Part shown: one piece after another, positions 10,755 to 21,568 of the stretch
Numbering within the stretch: the first letter of the stretch is position 1
Layout: every line of letters begins with the position of its first letter
NCBI RefSeq assembly: GCF_905220415.1
Contig: NC_059558.1
Location: 3,050,501 to 3,114,500 of the forward strand
DNA from: Colias croceus
Lineage: Eukaryota > Arthropoda > Insecta > Lepidoptera > Pieridae
Direction: 5' to 3'
DNA length: 64,000 bases
Notes under the pieces: model-generated
Told to the model about the DNA's origin: nothing
Seen by the model: the letters and a program-made list of their open reading frames with translations, nothing else
Databases searched by the model: none
Program-made: the position numbers and the translations under genes

Positions 10755-11689
10755 GTACATTTCGTCTGTTTTGAAAAAGCTCATGAATCTAACTAGCCAG
10801 TTACGAACACCATAGGTCATAATCTGAAAAAGTGAAATCCCATTCACGTTGAATTTAGCATTTTATATTCAAAATTCTTGCTTCAAAATGCAGTTCAGTC
10901 TTTACAGGCGTAGCGTGCCTTCAAGATTCCTCAAAACAAATATTTCCAGAAGATCAATTATAAAATTCTGGTCGATTATTTCACACAGAACGGGCATAGT
11001 TAATAGAGCGTTAAAGGATTCGGGTTTAAGCATTTATTTGTGTAAATGTATTCGAATAATTCGTTACATACTAAACGCAAGTGGAGCGTGGTGGTAACGT
11101 GGTATGTTGATCGCTGTCCAGTTCGTTCTTGCGTAATTTATTATGTGATGCAAACAAAACATTCGTTATGATGTTCCTACTAATTATGTTTGTTATTGAA
11201 TACATACTTGATGCGAATACAATACAAAATTGTTTAATTAACACACACATTCTGAAGAAAACAAAAAGAAACTAGAGATACATATAAGATACATGTTAAA
11301 TAGGCGGCCTTATCGCTATCAAGCAATATCTGCAAGAAAACCTTTGGATAGAATATGTTTTGTGAAAAAGAATTGGATAGGTGGTGTTTAAATTAAATGA
11401 TAAATGAGAGAGACTTCTAGTAGGAGATGTTCTGTGGTTAAATGGTTTTTGAAACAATCTTATGGATGTTGACACGGCAAATATAATACATTTTATATTA
11501 AATAGTAATTATGATGTTATAAAACTTGAATAAAGGAAATAAGTACCTAGTAATAAAACAAATATCTATGCAATACACGTTAATAAACTGCCAAAAAGGT
11601 TTCTATTTTATTATCTCCAGAATAGCACTTAAAACGAAAAACTTTTTTCTTTTAATTGGTCGCCTTAATAAAAATAATTCACTTTATAA
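10755..11689. other. Gene-free stretch
   Basis: No gene or mobile element recognised. The ORF 10849-11097 is not similar to any protein I know. Confidence 0.45.
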
Positions 11690-12310
11690 ATTTGTGTAGA
11701 TAAGGCGTAGATGGCCCTGTGTCCCTATGTATGCATCTTCAAAACTAGGCAACGGATTTTAATACGGTTTTTAGGGTTCCGTACCTCAAAAGGAAAAAAC
11801 GGAACCCTTATAGGATCACTTTGTTGTCCGTCTGTCCGTCCGTCCGTCCGTCCGTCCGTCCGTCTGTCAAGACCCTTTTTCTCAGGAATGCGTGGAGGTA
11901 TGAAATTTATATCAATTACTCAGGTCTACTGTCCCTTGAAGCTGTGAAAAAATCAAACTTCTAAGCCAACGCAATCAAAAGATACAGCCGTTTATGCCGC
12001 AAATGAAAATGAAAATTTTCGACACTTGCAAGGGAATCAAAACCTACAGGATGCTTCCCGTGAACTCAGAATCTTGAAATTTGGTACGAAGCAACGTCTT
12101 ATAGCAAAGATAAAGGAAAAATTACGAAAACCATAAATTTTTAGTTACATCACATAATATATTTTTTTTAATTGTAAACCTTGCAGGTTTGTACGGAACC
12201 CTCGGTGCGCGAGTCCGACTCGCACTTGGCCGGTTTTTTTTAATAGATAGAGTGATTCAAGAGGAAGGTTTGAGTACATAAGAAGGGCGAACCCGCGGGC
12301 GGAAAGCTAG
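11690..12310 (+). mobile_element. Helitron-like group C, split by an insertion
   Basis: The left part (tgtccctatgtatgcatctt ... acggattttaatacggtttt) and the right part (aatagatagagtgattcaag ... gggcggaaag then CTAG at 12307-12310) are the two halves of a group C copy like 49289-49474. They are separated by about 466 bp of another repeat at 11772-12237. The exact 5' end is not clear. Confidence 0.75.
11772..12237. mobile_element. Interspersed repeat with GGGTTCCGTACC ends
   Basis: Begins agggttccgtacctcaaaag and ends with a self-complementary gtgcgcgagtccgactcgca hairpin then cttggccggttttttt. An inner inverted pair (ggttccgtac / gtacggaacc) and a (CCGT)n array at about 11828-11864 lie inside. 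This sequence is frequent in Lepidoptera; I do not know its class. The array creates a false ORF rich in Pro-Ser-Val-Arg. Confidence 0.75.
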
Positions 12311-12751
12311 TAATCTAAAAATATTGTATTAATTAGCAAAGGTCTTCTCTGACATTCTTAAAGTTAATTAAGTGTGTGCTATAAACAATATTTAGCGTGT
12401 GTTCGTTAATTTGTAGATCCAATGCCTTGTTTCAAATTATGAATGATATATTAGCAAACGTATAAGGTTATTGTAGATCATTTGGTGCATATTTAGTAAA
12501 TATAACACGCAATTCAACAATGTACTAAAAGTTAGGTTAAGGACGGCAGACAATGGGCTGTTAAATTTAACTATGTAAGGACAGTACTCATAGTATAATA
12601 ATTTTCTAGTTCTCATTTTTTGTTAAGTTAAACACGTAAAACATTACTAGATGTGACTTTTAAGAGTACAAAATATATATTTACATGAACTTTATAACAT
12701 AAAGAAGAGTCTTCTCGTGTGTTTTCTTAAAAATCTTGACGATTTTATATT
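12311..12751. other. Gene-free stretch
   Basis: AT-rich DNA without recognisable genes or repeats. Confidence 0.4.
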
Positions 12752-12917
12752 AAGCTATTGCATAGCTTCTATCGCGTGCCTTGAGCGCGGGGACCGAATC
12801 CAGAAATTGCGTAACGAAAAACCTCACGCTCCCCACTCCGACAGGCACGGAGGTGTGGCTTGAAGGCATCGCATGCAATAGCTTTACCGCGGCAGTCCCC
12901 GAGTGCCACACGTAATT
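12752..12917. repeat. G+C-rich interspersed repeat with partial inverted ends
   Basis: A distinct block beginning aagctattgcatagcttcta and containing a near-inverted copy of its start toward the right (atgcaatagcttta at 12871-12884). It looks like a dispersed lepidopteran repeat or decayed DNA transposon. No ORF. Class unknown. Confidence 0.5.
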
Positions 12918-12923
12918 TTTTTA

Positions 12924-13098
12924 CTAGCGGTCCGCCCCGGCTTTGCCCGTGGTGTTTGTTTACGATTTCTCTCCATAAGAACCATTCTCTTACTTCAAGG
13001 AATGTTATAAAAAAAGAATTGACGAAATCGGTTTAGCCATTCTCGAATTATGCTTAGCTTACCAACATATTTTGCGATTCATTTAAATATAATAGAGA
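12924..13098 (-). mobile_element. Helitron-like group D
   Basis: The 3' end at left is ctagcggtccgccccggctt, followed by gatttctctccataagaacc and ggtttagccattctcgaatt. The 5' end is at 13098 (AGA|T on this strand). Near full length (175 bp). Confidence 0.8.
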
Positions 13099-13354
13099 TA
13101 CATAATATGTCAGGGCATTGAAACTGTGATACAAGAAAAAAAAGAGTTATATTATATTATTACATATTATTTATTAAACAAGAAAAGTACAATAAGAAAA
13201 AAAACTGTTCCAACGTCAAGAGTACCTTATTACATATGTTTATTTTTTCCGCGTCAATGAAGCTACAAGTTATAACAGAATGCGGTTAGGGTTGCGAAAA
13301 ATATTTATTATAATAATAAAATAATAATAATAAATATTTCAGGACAATTTCCAC

Positions 13355-13376
13355 ACACGGCACGATCTGATCCCAT
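13355..13376. repeat. 22-bp word shared with 39637-39658
   Basis: The word starting acacggcacgatctgatccc is identical at 39637-39658, where it abuts a solo transposon end. It is presumably a remnant of the same unidentified repeat. Confidence 0.6.
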
Positions 13377-13566
13377 TGTATTGTTATTACAAACAAAAAA
13401 AGGACTCTACATTTAATAATAAAGTTTGATATGCATTCGAAAAGTATTTTGAGGCAACCTATTTAAATTGGTCACCAATTTAAAAATAATAGATATCTAC
13501 TTATTCGTTAAATTTTACGATGAAAAAGAACTATTGCATACGTACAACCCTAGCATTGATTAGGTG

Positions 13567-13743
13567 TAAGAGCTAGCGTGCAAGAGCAACTTTTGTCTCC
13601 GCAACTATTTTGTCTCTCCCATCAACTCTATGGGCTAGTAAGAAAGTGCGCGCACGTCGCTACGTGCGCAACTCCCCATAAAGTTGATGGGGGAGACAAA
13701 ATAGTTGCGGAGACAAAAGTTGCTCTTGCACGCTAGCTCTTAA
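13567..13743. mobile_element. Foldback MITE, ~177 bp
   Basis: Left arm starts taagagctagcgtgcaagag, and the right arm is its near-exact reverse complement ending ctcttgcacgctagctctta. The arms are about 65 bp around a G+C-rich centre (gtgcgcgcacgtcgctacgt). It has no coding capacity. The whole unit would fold into one long hairpin, as hairpin-type MITEs do. Confidence 0.85.
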
Positions 13744-14463
13744 ACAATTCCTACCTACTTATAACGCTGCATAAACTTTATCTTTCTATTACTGACCTTT
13801 TGGTGCTTTGTGCTGTGGTCATTGTTAACTTCAGAGCAGCCGATATGATGACAGTCAGGTTGGAGGCATATCCATAGATTTGGTCCGCTAGCAAAGCAAT
13901 TGTTTTAATAATAAATTCTGGGCCAATTAAACAATGGCAATTTTTACCATTTTGCGACAACCCAAAGGAATAAAGATGTGTTCCACGAATAGCGTAAAAA
14001 GTCGTTAAGACAAACTGCGTTTAAAATTCCACACCTCATAATGAGGAAGGTAAGTTTTTGTCATTAATCACAACGCAAGTGTAATGTATAAAATATAAAC
14101 AACGCTAAATTCTTCATAACAACCGCACATTACGGTCTCTGTATGGAGTATTTTTTTAAATTGATTTCCTGTGAATAATTTTAATTTATCGATACGTGTG
14201 ATTGATTTCAGAAATACTTGGTCGGCTTGTTCGTCATGCATTTTATGCGAATACTAATTGAGAGTCATGGAACTTGACAAATGGTTTCGCGTTTTTGTTT
14301 AAAGTCAAATAAGTCGTTGCAGCGCACTTCCTGAAAAAAACCTTTAGTTAATTTTTGTAGTAGTAGTCCTTCTATGTTTTTTTCATACTCTCTAAGATTA
14401 TATTATATGTAATCAATATTAAAAAGTCAAATTTCAAATAAATTATTTTATTATATTTCGCTA
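13744..14463. other. Gene-free stretch with an isolated donor-like site
   Basis: A strong donor-like aatgaggaag|gtaagttttt lies at 14050/14051 (+), but no acceptor or conserved ORF supports an exon. The minus-strand ORF at 13778-13960 looks protein-like in composition but starts without ATG and is not recognised. Confidence 0.4.
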
Positions 14464-14641
14464 CTAGCTGTGTCCCGCGGTTTCACTCTATATTTTATAC
14501 TTATCTTGTCTTAGCGTGATGATAAATAGCCTTCCTCGTTAAATTGAATTGATTTTTCAGATCGGACCTGTGGTTCCTGCGATACGTACCTACGTTTAAG
14601 CAAACAGACAAAGAAACTTTTCAGCTTTATATTAATATAGA
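14464..14641 (-). mobile_element. Helitron-like group B
   Basis: The left end ctagctgtgtcccgcggttt is the B-type 3' end. The right end ...ttatattaatataga|t is the 5' end. The interior is diverged (ttgaattgatttttcagatc). Confidence 0.8.
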
Positions 14642-15391
14642 TGACCATCCTGTTTCCCTTTAAAATAAAGAAACATGCTTGATTAATTTCTCTTTTTTAT
14701 TAATTATTTAAATAAACAATATTAATTATTATATAGAAACAAAACATAAATCGTAAGAAGCTTCGAGGTTAATACCGTATTTATATTAAAATTTAAATAC
14801 TTATTCTTATTTTCTCGGCGACAGGAATTATACTTTTCTTTAAACTAATAATATGTTGAAAATATTGATGCAAAGATTATAATACTATGCGATAAATATT
14901 TCTTCCCTTCCTGATTCAAGAAATATGTTTGTAATCAGTAAACGCAGAATAAAAATTTTATTCAATAAATAATAATAAAAAAAAATATTTGTCATCAGTT
15001 CTGGTGTATAACATTTTTTTGTGATAAAGAGTAGTTCGAATAATAAAAGTAGCGTACAAAATTACAATTCATTATCGTAATATTCTGAATTGCGTCGTGC
15101 CTCTGAAATTATGAGTCGACTGTCATTTATAAGTTATGCCGACCGCGACCCGCGAGCCTTATCTGAAAGACACTCGGACCGGATCGGATATAATTAACAA
15201 TAGCTCAAACCATTTTGTTCATATCCTAATGCTAAGTTAATAAGTTCATTTTATAGATTCTTAAAAGTCAAGTATCCATCTTAAAAATCGGTAGTTAATA
15301 CTTACAAATCATAGACGAATAGGTAATATGACCGCCTCAAAGTTATTAATTTTTCTATAACTTAGCAGACGCACTATTATCTTATAAAACA
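14642..15391. other. Gene-free stretch
   Basis: Mostly AT-rich sequence. A short G+C-richer part at about 15140-15190 (ccgcgacccgcgagccttat) has no ORF. Nothing recognised. Confidence 0.4.
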
Positions 15392-15594
15392 CTAGCTTCC
15401 GCCCACGACTTTGTACGTGCATCCCGGTTTTTCTCCATTCCCGCAAGAATTTCGGGAAATCCTTTCTTAGGGGAAGCCTACGTTATGACATCTACCTGCA
15501 TGCCAAATTTCAGCCCGATCCGTCCAGTGGTTTGGGCTGTGCGTTGATAGATCAGTATATCAGTCAGCTTTGAGTTATATATATATATATAGAT
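15392..15594 (-). mobile_element. Helitron-like group F
   Basis: The 3' end at left (ctagcttccgcccacgactt) has a weakened hairpin. The core is ggtttgggctgtgcgttgat. The 5' end contains ctttgagtt plus an (AT)n run. It is closely similar to 34046-34243. Confidence 0.75.
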
Positions 15595-15901
15595 AGATAA
15601 CAGAACATACTTATTCTTAAAAATCGCCATACATTAAAATGAATCTTCCTTGATAACATCTTTAGGAAGTATGAAATTGGCAGTAAACCACAATTAGGCT
15701 GTGACAGTCGTGATCTCACTCACGGAAGTCCATAGCACATCGGGAAGTGAACTTATACAATTGATAAACAAGAAATGCATATTGTTTACTTGCATATAAA
15801 TATTCATTTAATGAAGAGGCTTGAAATTTACCTAATGAGGAGTTAAATCGATTAATGATGTTGTTATATAATTCAAGTTTTACTCCCGAATTCACTCATC
15901 A

Positions 15902-15945
15902 CATAACATCAGCCTATTCCAGTCCACTGCTGGACGTAGGTCTCT
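15902..15945 (-). mobile_element. RTE-type LINE 3' end fragment
   Basis: The segment cagcctattccagtccactg ctggacgtagg resembles the conserved 3' end of lepidopteran RTE-like retrotransposons read on the minus strand. Only about 45 bp remain. Confidence 0.5.
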
Positions 15946-15972
15946 AATTCGAATTCATTCATTTGTACAGAA

Positions 15973-16165
15973 CTAGCTTACCGCCCGCGGCTTCGCCCGC
16001 GTTTGTTTAAAACCTAATAAATTATATACTAAAACCTTCCTCTTGAATCACTCTATCTATTAAAAAAACCGCATCAATATCCGTTCCGTAGTTTTAAAGA
16101 TTTAAGCATACATAGGGACATAGGGACAGAGAAAGCGACTTTGTTTTATACTATGTGAATTAGTA
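15973..16165 (-). mobile_element. Helitron-like group C
   Basis: The 3' end at left is ctagcttaccgcccgcggct. The interior (aaaaccttcctcttgaatca, gggacatagggacagagaaa) matches the other group C copies. The 5' boundary is approximate. Confidence 0.75.
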
Positions 16166-16861
16166 GATATAATACATTTTATTTTACACATTTTATTATT
16201 TATGAAGAACATCTTCTTTGTTCTTTCCTAGTTCCCGGAAAAGCATAGTTAATGTCATGATGAGCTTACATTTACATGGATGGTATGATTTTAAAAGTAA
16301 GCTCTGTAATTCCATATTTATTTATTTTTTAAACAGGTACTACTTGTGAGTGAAGAAATTAAATAAAGACGAATTATTTTTTTAGAATAAAATAACAATT
16401 CATTTTGCAGTGGACCGTTTTCGTTTTCACAAAATCTCTACATAGTATGTTTCACAAGCATTATTTTAAATTCAAGCGCCTACAGGAAAGTCGAATTCCA
16501 ACAAATATACATTAGTAATAAATAAATATAATCGAATCGATTTATTAGTGAAATCTAATATCACGTGCGACCTTACCTTATAATGTAATGCATCAGTGAT
16601 CATGTATGTCAGTACACATACGAAATTGTGTAGACATTTTGTTTGAGATATTTATATTACGATAATTGTTACGTGTAGATCGCGGTTTGTGATTCCTCTA
16701 AAGTCTAACGTAATGTAGCTTTAGAGTGAACATTGAGAAAAGTTGTTAAGTTCTATTTAGCAGGGTAATTTTTTTAATTATTAATAGTTGAATGATTTGA
16801 AGATTGGAGATTAAAGTAATAATACATAGAGTTTCGAGTGCATTTAAACTGAGGTCTATAA
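16166..16861. other. Gene-free stretch
   Basis: AT-rich DNA without a recognisable gene. It contains a T-rich tract followed by aaacag|gtacta at 16336, noted and rejected as a splice ratchet. Confidence 0.4.
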
Positions 16862-17037
16862 TCCATACTAATATTATAAATGCGAAAGTAACTCTGTCTG
16901 TCTGTCTGTCTGTTACTCAATCACGCCTAAACTACTGAACCAATTTTCATGAAATTTGGTATGGAGATATTTTGATACCCGAGAAAGGACATAGGCTACA
17001 TTTTATCGCGAAATATGTACCACGGGCGGACCACTAG
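16862..17037 (+). mobile_element. Helitron-like chimera (A 5' end, D 3' end)
   Basis: Begins TCCATACTAATATTATAA with the CTGTCTGTCTG run and cacgcctaaac core of group A. It then switches to cgcgaaatatgtaccacggg and ends ggaccactag, the D-type 3' end lacking half of the hairpin. Confidence 0.8.
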
Positions 17038-17162
17038 GACGTTATAAAACAGTTGAATATTTATTTACTTAAGTACATAAATTAGTAACATATTCTGTAA
17101 GAAAGTTTTCTTTATTATGGAATTTAAAAGATTCTCAGTACTTCAGTAGGTTATATTAGTAA

Positions 17163-17407
17163 CTAGATTTCCGCCCGCGGCTTTGCCCGCGTTTGCAAAG
17201 GAAAACCCGCATAGTTCCCGTTCCCGTGGGATTTCCGGGATAAAAACTATCCTATGTGATAATCCAAGTTACCCTCTATATGTGTGCTAAATTTCATTGT
17301 AATCGGTTTAGTAGTTTTTACGTGAAAGAGTAACAAACATCCATACATCCATACATCCATACATCCATACATCCTTACAAACTTTCGCCTTTATAATATA
17401 TATTAGA
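17163..17407 (-). mobile_element. Helitron-like group H with octamer array
   Basis: The 3' end at left is ctagatttccgcccgcggct. The core is ttgtaatcggtttagtagtt. Near the 5' end is an (ATCCATAC)n array of about five units at 17338-17372. The 5' end at 17407 is only two bases from the next element. Confidence 0.85.
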
Positions 17408-17409
17408 TA

Positions 17410-17591
17410 CTAGCTTACCGCCCGCGGCTTCGCCCGCTTTCTCTAAAACGATTTGAGATTTAAACTATCCTATCTCTCAAGTTTGATCGAACTGCACATG
17501 GTGTGCGAATTTTATTATAATCGGTTAAGTGGTTTAGGCGTCCATTGAGGACAAACATTGTGACACGAAATTTATATATATATATTAAAGA
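17410..17591 (-). mobile_element. Helitron-like group G
   Basis: The 3' end at left is ctagcttaccgcccgcggct. The core is gaactgcacatggtgtgcga and acattgtgacacgaaattta. It lies immediately beside a group H copy in the same orientation, making a Helitron pair. Confidence 0.85.
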
Positions 17592-18167
17592 TTAGATTAG
17601 CTGTGGCAGAGTATTTCATAGCATTAGCAGTAGAATTGTCGGTATCAATAGCAGAAGCAGGACCACAGGTAATCTGTGGAAGAAGCAGAAGAAGTAGCAA
17701 GACCAGTTGGAGCGATGCTATTCCATAATTATAATAATTATAACAATATGTTATTTTGGTAAACTATGAACCGTTCTTAGGGTATCAGTTTTGACCTCCA
17801 GGTTATGAACCGTAATTTACTGTGAACTTTAATTTAGGAAGAGAAATAGATATTATGCAATATATTCCGAGGTTCCTTGTAATAACAGACAGACATTTTA
17901 ATAAATAAAACGCAAACAACAATACATGCACTCGACCCGACCCACTTTGTGATGGCATCATGCGAAATGTAACATTTCTAAATTGTGTTTTGTTGCGTTT
18001 AGATAACTTATCTTTTAAATATTAGTGGTTCAAATTGCATAACAATGTCATGTCTGGTAATTGAATTCGTAGCGAATTGCAGTCGGTCTGTAACTTTTAT
18101 AATAGCGGTAATGTAGTATATTGATTATAATTTTCTGTAAAGATAACGTAACGTACTTGTAAAAAGA
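17592..18167. other. Gene-free stretch
   Basis: Contains a GAA/GCA-rich part (about 17620-17705, gcagaagaagtagcaag) and otherwise unremarkable DNA. No gene recognised. Confidence 0.4.
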
Positions 18168-18362
18168 CTAGCTGCTGCCCGCGGTTTCACCTGCATGGCT
18201 CCGCTCGTTTTAGGCTTAGCGTAATGATAACCTATAGCCTCCCTCGAAAAATGGGCTATCTAACACCGAAATAATTTTTCTAATCGGACCAGTAGTTCCT
18301 GAGATTAGTGCGTTTAAACAAACAAACACAAACACTCTTCAGCTTTATAATATTAGTATAGA
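18168..18362 (-). mobile_element. Helitron-like group B
   Basis: The 3' end at left is ctagctgctgcccgcggttt. The core is ggaccagtagttcctgagat. The 5' end at 18362 is typical (ttataatattagtataga|t). Confidence 0.85.
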
Positions 18363-18512
18363 TGAATTTTATGTAATAGACCCTTGACTTAAAAACAAAA
18401 TAAAAATAATCCTATTTTTACAACATTTTTCATTGATCCGTTCCATTTGTAGAGTTCTAGAGACTCCAATACATACGTATTTTTCAATCCGAACTCTACT
18501 AATTATATACTA

Positions 18513-18898
18513 CTAGCTTACCGCCGGCGGCTTCGCCCGCTTTGTCTAAAACTTAATAAATTATATACTAAAACCTTCCTCTTGAATCATCTATTAAAAA
18601 AAACCGCATCAATTTTGAATTTTTTCATTCGGATTTCCGTTGTGTAGTTTTAAAGATTTAAGCATCCATTCCAGCCTTTCAAGACGTCCACTGCAGGACA
18701 TAGGCCTCCCCCAAAGATTTCCAAAACGACCGATCACCAGCGGCCTGACTCCAGCGGCTCCCCGCCACTTTGATCAGGTCGTCTGTCCACCTCGTTGAAG
18801 GCCGTCCCACACTTCGACGTCCTGTACGTGGTCGCCAAGATTTAAGCATACAAAGGGACATAGGGACAGAGAAAGCGACTTTGTTTTATTCTATGTAG
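18513..18898 (-). mobile_element. Helitron-like group C carrying a retroposon insertion
   Basis: The flanking halves (ctagcttaccgccggcggct ... tttaaagatttaagcat and agatttaagcatacaaaggg ... tgttttattc) are one group C copy. A retrotransposon fragment at 18666-18837 interrupts it with a 12-bp target duplication. Confidence 0.85.
18666..18837 (-). mobile_element. 5'-truncated non-LTR retrotransposon, C-terminal fragment
   Basis: The minus strand encodes the tail end of a reverse-transcriptase polyprotein: GRPSTRWTDDLIKVAGSRW, then AAGDRSFWKSLGEAYVLQW and a stop. This is the conserved C-terminal motif of insect endonuclease/RT elements (G-R-P-x-T-R-W-x-D-D). The insertion is 172 bp and flanked by the direct repeat AGATTTAAGCAT (18654-18665 and 18838-18849), a clean target-site duplication from reverse transcription. 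Confidence 0.85.
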
Positions 18899-19557
18899 TG
18901 ATTTTGAATTTGATCTTAGAACAGTCAACCAAACAACTAAGCTGTTATTAGTGTATAGTTCAGGATACAATTTTGGATGTGATCAGGATGCATTTTTGCA
19001 AGTGACTACTATCAAGCTAATTTTCCGTTTGTAGCTTTATTTTGATGAGACGCCCAATAATTTCGTGTACGAAAGTCTCGATTGTGGTAGCTAACAGAGA
19101 TAACAAGGATACTTGCAAAAATAGGCGATGTATCCTGAACTAGTAGCTCTATACGCTTTATAAAACTTAATAAAATGATGAAAAATGTTGGATGCTCATG
19201 AACAATTTTAAGATGATTTGCGATATTAAATTTAAATTATAATAATTGTATGTTGGCAAGGCAGTGCTTAGCAATATGTGCATTAATAATTTAAATGGTA
19301 GTTGATTGAAATTATAATAAAGCGGTAATATAGCATCTTGATAATAATTTAATGTAAATTCATTATATAATAAATCAAATAAATAAGAATAAACGATCAC
19401 ATATTATGTGTTTGTTTTATATTATGTTCTTTTGTTCTATAAAATACCTATCCGATTGAGATGAAAATTAGATGAATGTGTTTTATTTGCTAGCTGGTGT
19501 CCATGAAATCTTTCCCGTTACCTATGCCTAACTTATCCAATACATACCTAATAATTA
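18899..19557. other. Gene-free stretch
   Basis: No gene recognised. Two short words recur in opposite order about 170 bp apart (tagttcaggatacaattt at 18955, gtatcctgaactagtag at 19129), giving an inverted pair that may bound a small decayed element. Confidence 0.4.
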
Positions 19558-19737
19558 TCTTTTTAATATATATAAATCTCGTGTCACAATGTTTGTCCTC
19601 AATGGACTCCTAAACTACTTAACCGATTATAATAAAATTCGCACACCATGTGCAGTTCGATCCAACTTGAGAGATAGGATAGTTTTAATCTCAAATCGTT
19701 TTAGAGAAAGCGGGCGAAGCCGCGGGCGGTAAGCTAG
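19558..19737 (+). mobile_element. Helitron-like group G, full length
   Basis: Starts A|TCTTTTTAATATATATAAA, has the aatctcgtgtcacaatgttt core, and ends gcgggcgaagccgcgggcgg then taagCTAG|T. It is 180 bp. Confidence 0.85.
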
Positions 19738-19739
19738 TA

Positions 19740-19743
<4 letters not shown>

Positions 19744-19774
<31 letters not shown>
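19744..19774. repeat. (AT)n microsatellite
   Basis: An alternating AT run of about 31 bp just after the 3' end of a group G Helitron. Confidence 0.9.
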
Positions 19775-19777
<3 letters not shown>

Positions 19778-19788
19778 AATAATTAAAA

Positions 19789-19940
19789 TACATACTAATA
19801 TTAATCTTAGGTACTACTGGTCCGATTTGAAAGATTCTTTCAGTGTAAGATAGCCCATTTATCGAGGAAGGTTATAGGCTATCATCACGCTAGGACCAAC
19901 AGGAGCGGAGCAATGCGGGTAAAACCACGGGGCACAGCTA
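19789..19940 (+). mobile_element. Helitron-like group B, internally deleted
   Basis: A shortened 5' end (catactaatattaatctta) joins directly to ggtactactggtccgatttg. The 3' end is accacggggcacagctag. The usual GTTTGTTTG run is deleted. Confidence 0.8.
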
Positions 19941-20666
19941 GTATCCAATAAAAATGTAATTAAGTATTTAAACACAAACTTCATATTCCGTTTAGTAGAT
20001 TCCGTATGTTGAATAAACCATTTAAATATGAAATAGCATATCTATAAATAAATAAAGACTCATTTTTGATTGATAGAGTATCAAATATTTTTAGTATCAC
20101 GCATTTTCCCCAATTACTAGCTATGTGAAATCTAAATTCACATAGATAGTAGAGTATTATTATTTACTTTTTAATGGAAGTATGTAATAAAAGTGTTAAA
20201 TAAAATATTTTTAAGATAAAAAAGTGTTTGAAGGCAAGCGAAACCACAGACTAAACATATTATAAAAGTAGCGGTTTTGAACACTGAAATTGCACCTAAT
20301 AAAAATTAATTGACTGCGTAAATGTGAATTCACATGACATCACTATTATTGGAATTAAGGTTATACAGAAAAAAATATATACCTACTTCCTTTTAATACC
20401 AATTTTAAGTGAATGTCATCTGTATACCATTTTCCTATATGATTCAATCTTTGGAGTAATAATTAGATTTGATGTTTAGATCAACGACTCTACGACTAAC
20501 TAAAGAATGATTCTTATATTATGTTTATACCTGTATGCATCATGGATAAAAATGTATGTACCAAGTATAGATAAACAAAGAACTATTATTTTTTTTAAGT
20601 AGAGATTTTTTTTATTCTTTAAACATTTCTTATTTAAAAAGCATTTTAATGCGATAAATAAAAATA

Positions 20667-20712
20667 CCGGCCGAATTGAAAACCTCCTCGTAATTTTGAA
20701 GTCGGTTAAAAA
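20667..20712. repeat. Fragment of a common lepidopteran repeat
   Basis: The segment ggccgaattgaaaacctcct plus gaagtcggttaaaaa is a familiar dispersed word in lepidopteran genomes. Only this short piece is present, directly before a group B Helitron. Confidence 0.5.
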
Positions 20713-20723
20713 CTAACTACTTA

Positions 20724-20921
20724 TCTATACTATTAATATTATAAAGCTGAAGAGTTTGTTTGTTTGTTTGAACGTGCTAATCTCAGAAACTGCTGATCCG
20801 ATTTGTAAAATTCTTTCGGTTTTAGATAGCCCATTTATAGAGAAAGGCCATAGGCCATAAATCATGACGCTAAGACCAACAGAAGCGGAGCGACGCGGGT
20901 GATACCGCGGGGCACATCTAG
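20724..20921 (+). mobile_element. Helitron-like group B, full length
   Basis: Starts A|TCTATACTATTAATATTATA with aaagctgaagagtttgtttg. It ends accgcggggcacatctag. Confidence 0.85.
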
Positions 20922-21568
20922 TGTACTATAAAAGTGATATAATGCGTTTGATCAAAGCACAAAGTATTTGTCAAACAATGTTAAAACTGATGAACTCATA
21001 TAATTTATAGTTTTTTGTATTATTTATAGCTTATTTATGCAAAAAGGTTTATTATATTTTGTGTGACATTAGAATCTCGTTTTTCTTATTAATGTTGAAT
21101 GATAAACCAGTTGACTAGTTTAATTTAAATGATAAATTAATACCTTTGGTTTGGGGCCCCGAATAATACGGATTAATTTTATGTTCTCTTATAAAATGGA
21201 GTAAAGATAGATTATTTTATTTGTTAATTTTAGTGTTATTCCTTTCACTCTTAAATCATTACTCGTTAGAAAGAACGTAACGAAAACTTCGTAGGTATAT
21301 TGAAGATCAAGAGATAATTATTTAAAGTAGTATGTAGTTAATTAGTTAATAATAACAGAGTAGGTTTGTTTACTAACTTGATTGCATCATATTTGTCGAT
21401 TATCACGGGACTTGAATTATAATATTTTCGTTGGTTTTTTTTTAATAGAACAGGTTTTAATTATATTTAATAACATGATTAGTTGCATCATGTTAATAAT
21501 TACTATTATTTGTATATCATTTTTGCATTCAATTATGTTTTATATTAAACAAAAATATTAATTACTTT
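20922..21568. other. Gene-free stretch
   Basis: AT-rich DNA, nothing recognised. Confidence 0.4.

Noticed and set aside
11711..11947. ORF with repeated Pro-Ser-Val-Arg residues
   Set aside because: Created by the (CCGT)n array inside an interspersed repeat; not a gene.
13778..13960. Minus-strand 60-codon ORF with protein-like composition
   Set aside because: No ATG, no splice support, no recognised domain; could be an old coding fragment but cannot be supported.
14041..14060. Strong donor-like aag|gtaagt
   Set aside because: No plausible acceptor or open frame upstream; isolated donors are common by chance.
16324..16342. Second possible recursive splice site (aaacag|gtacta)
   Set aside because: The donor half is weak and it lies upstream of the predicted first exon.
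17338..17372. Regular octamer array resembling a CRISPR or satellite
   Set aside because: A five-unit microsatellite within a Helitron 5' end; no spacers.
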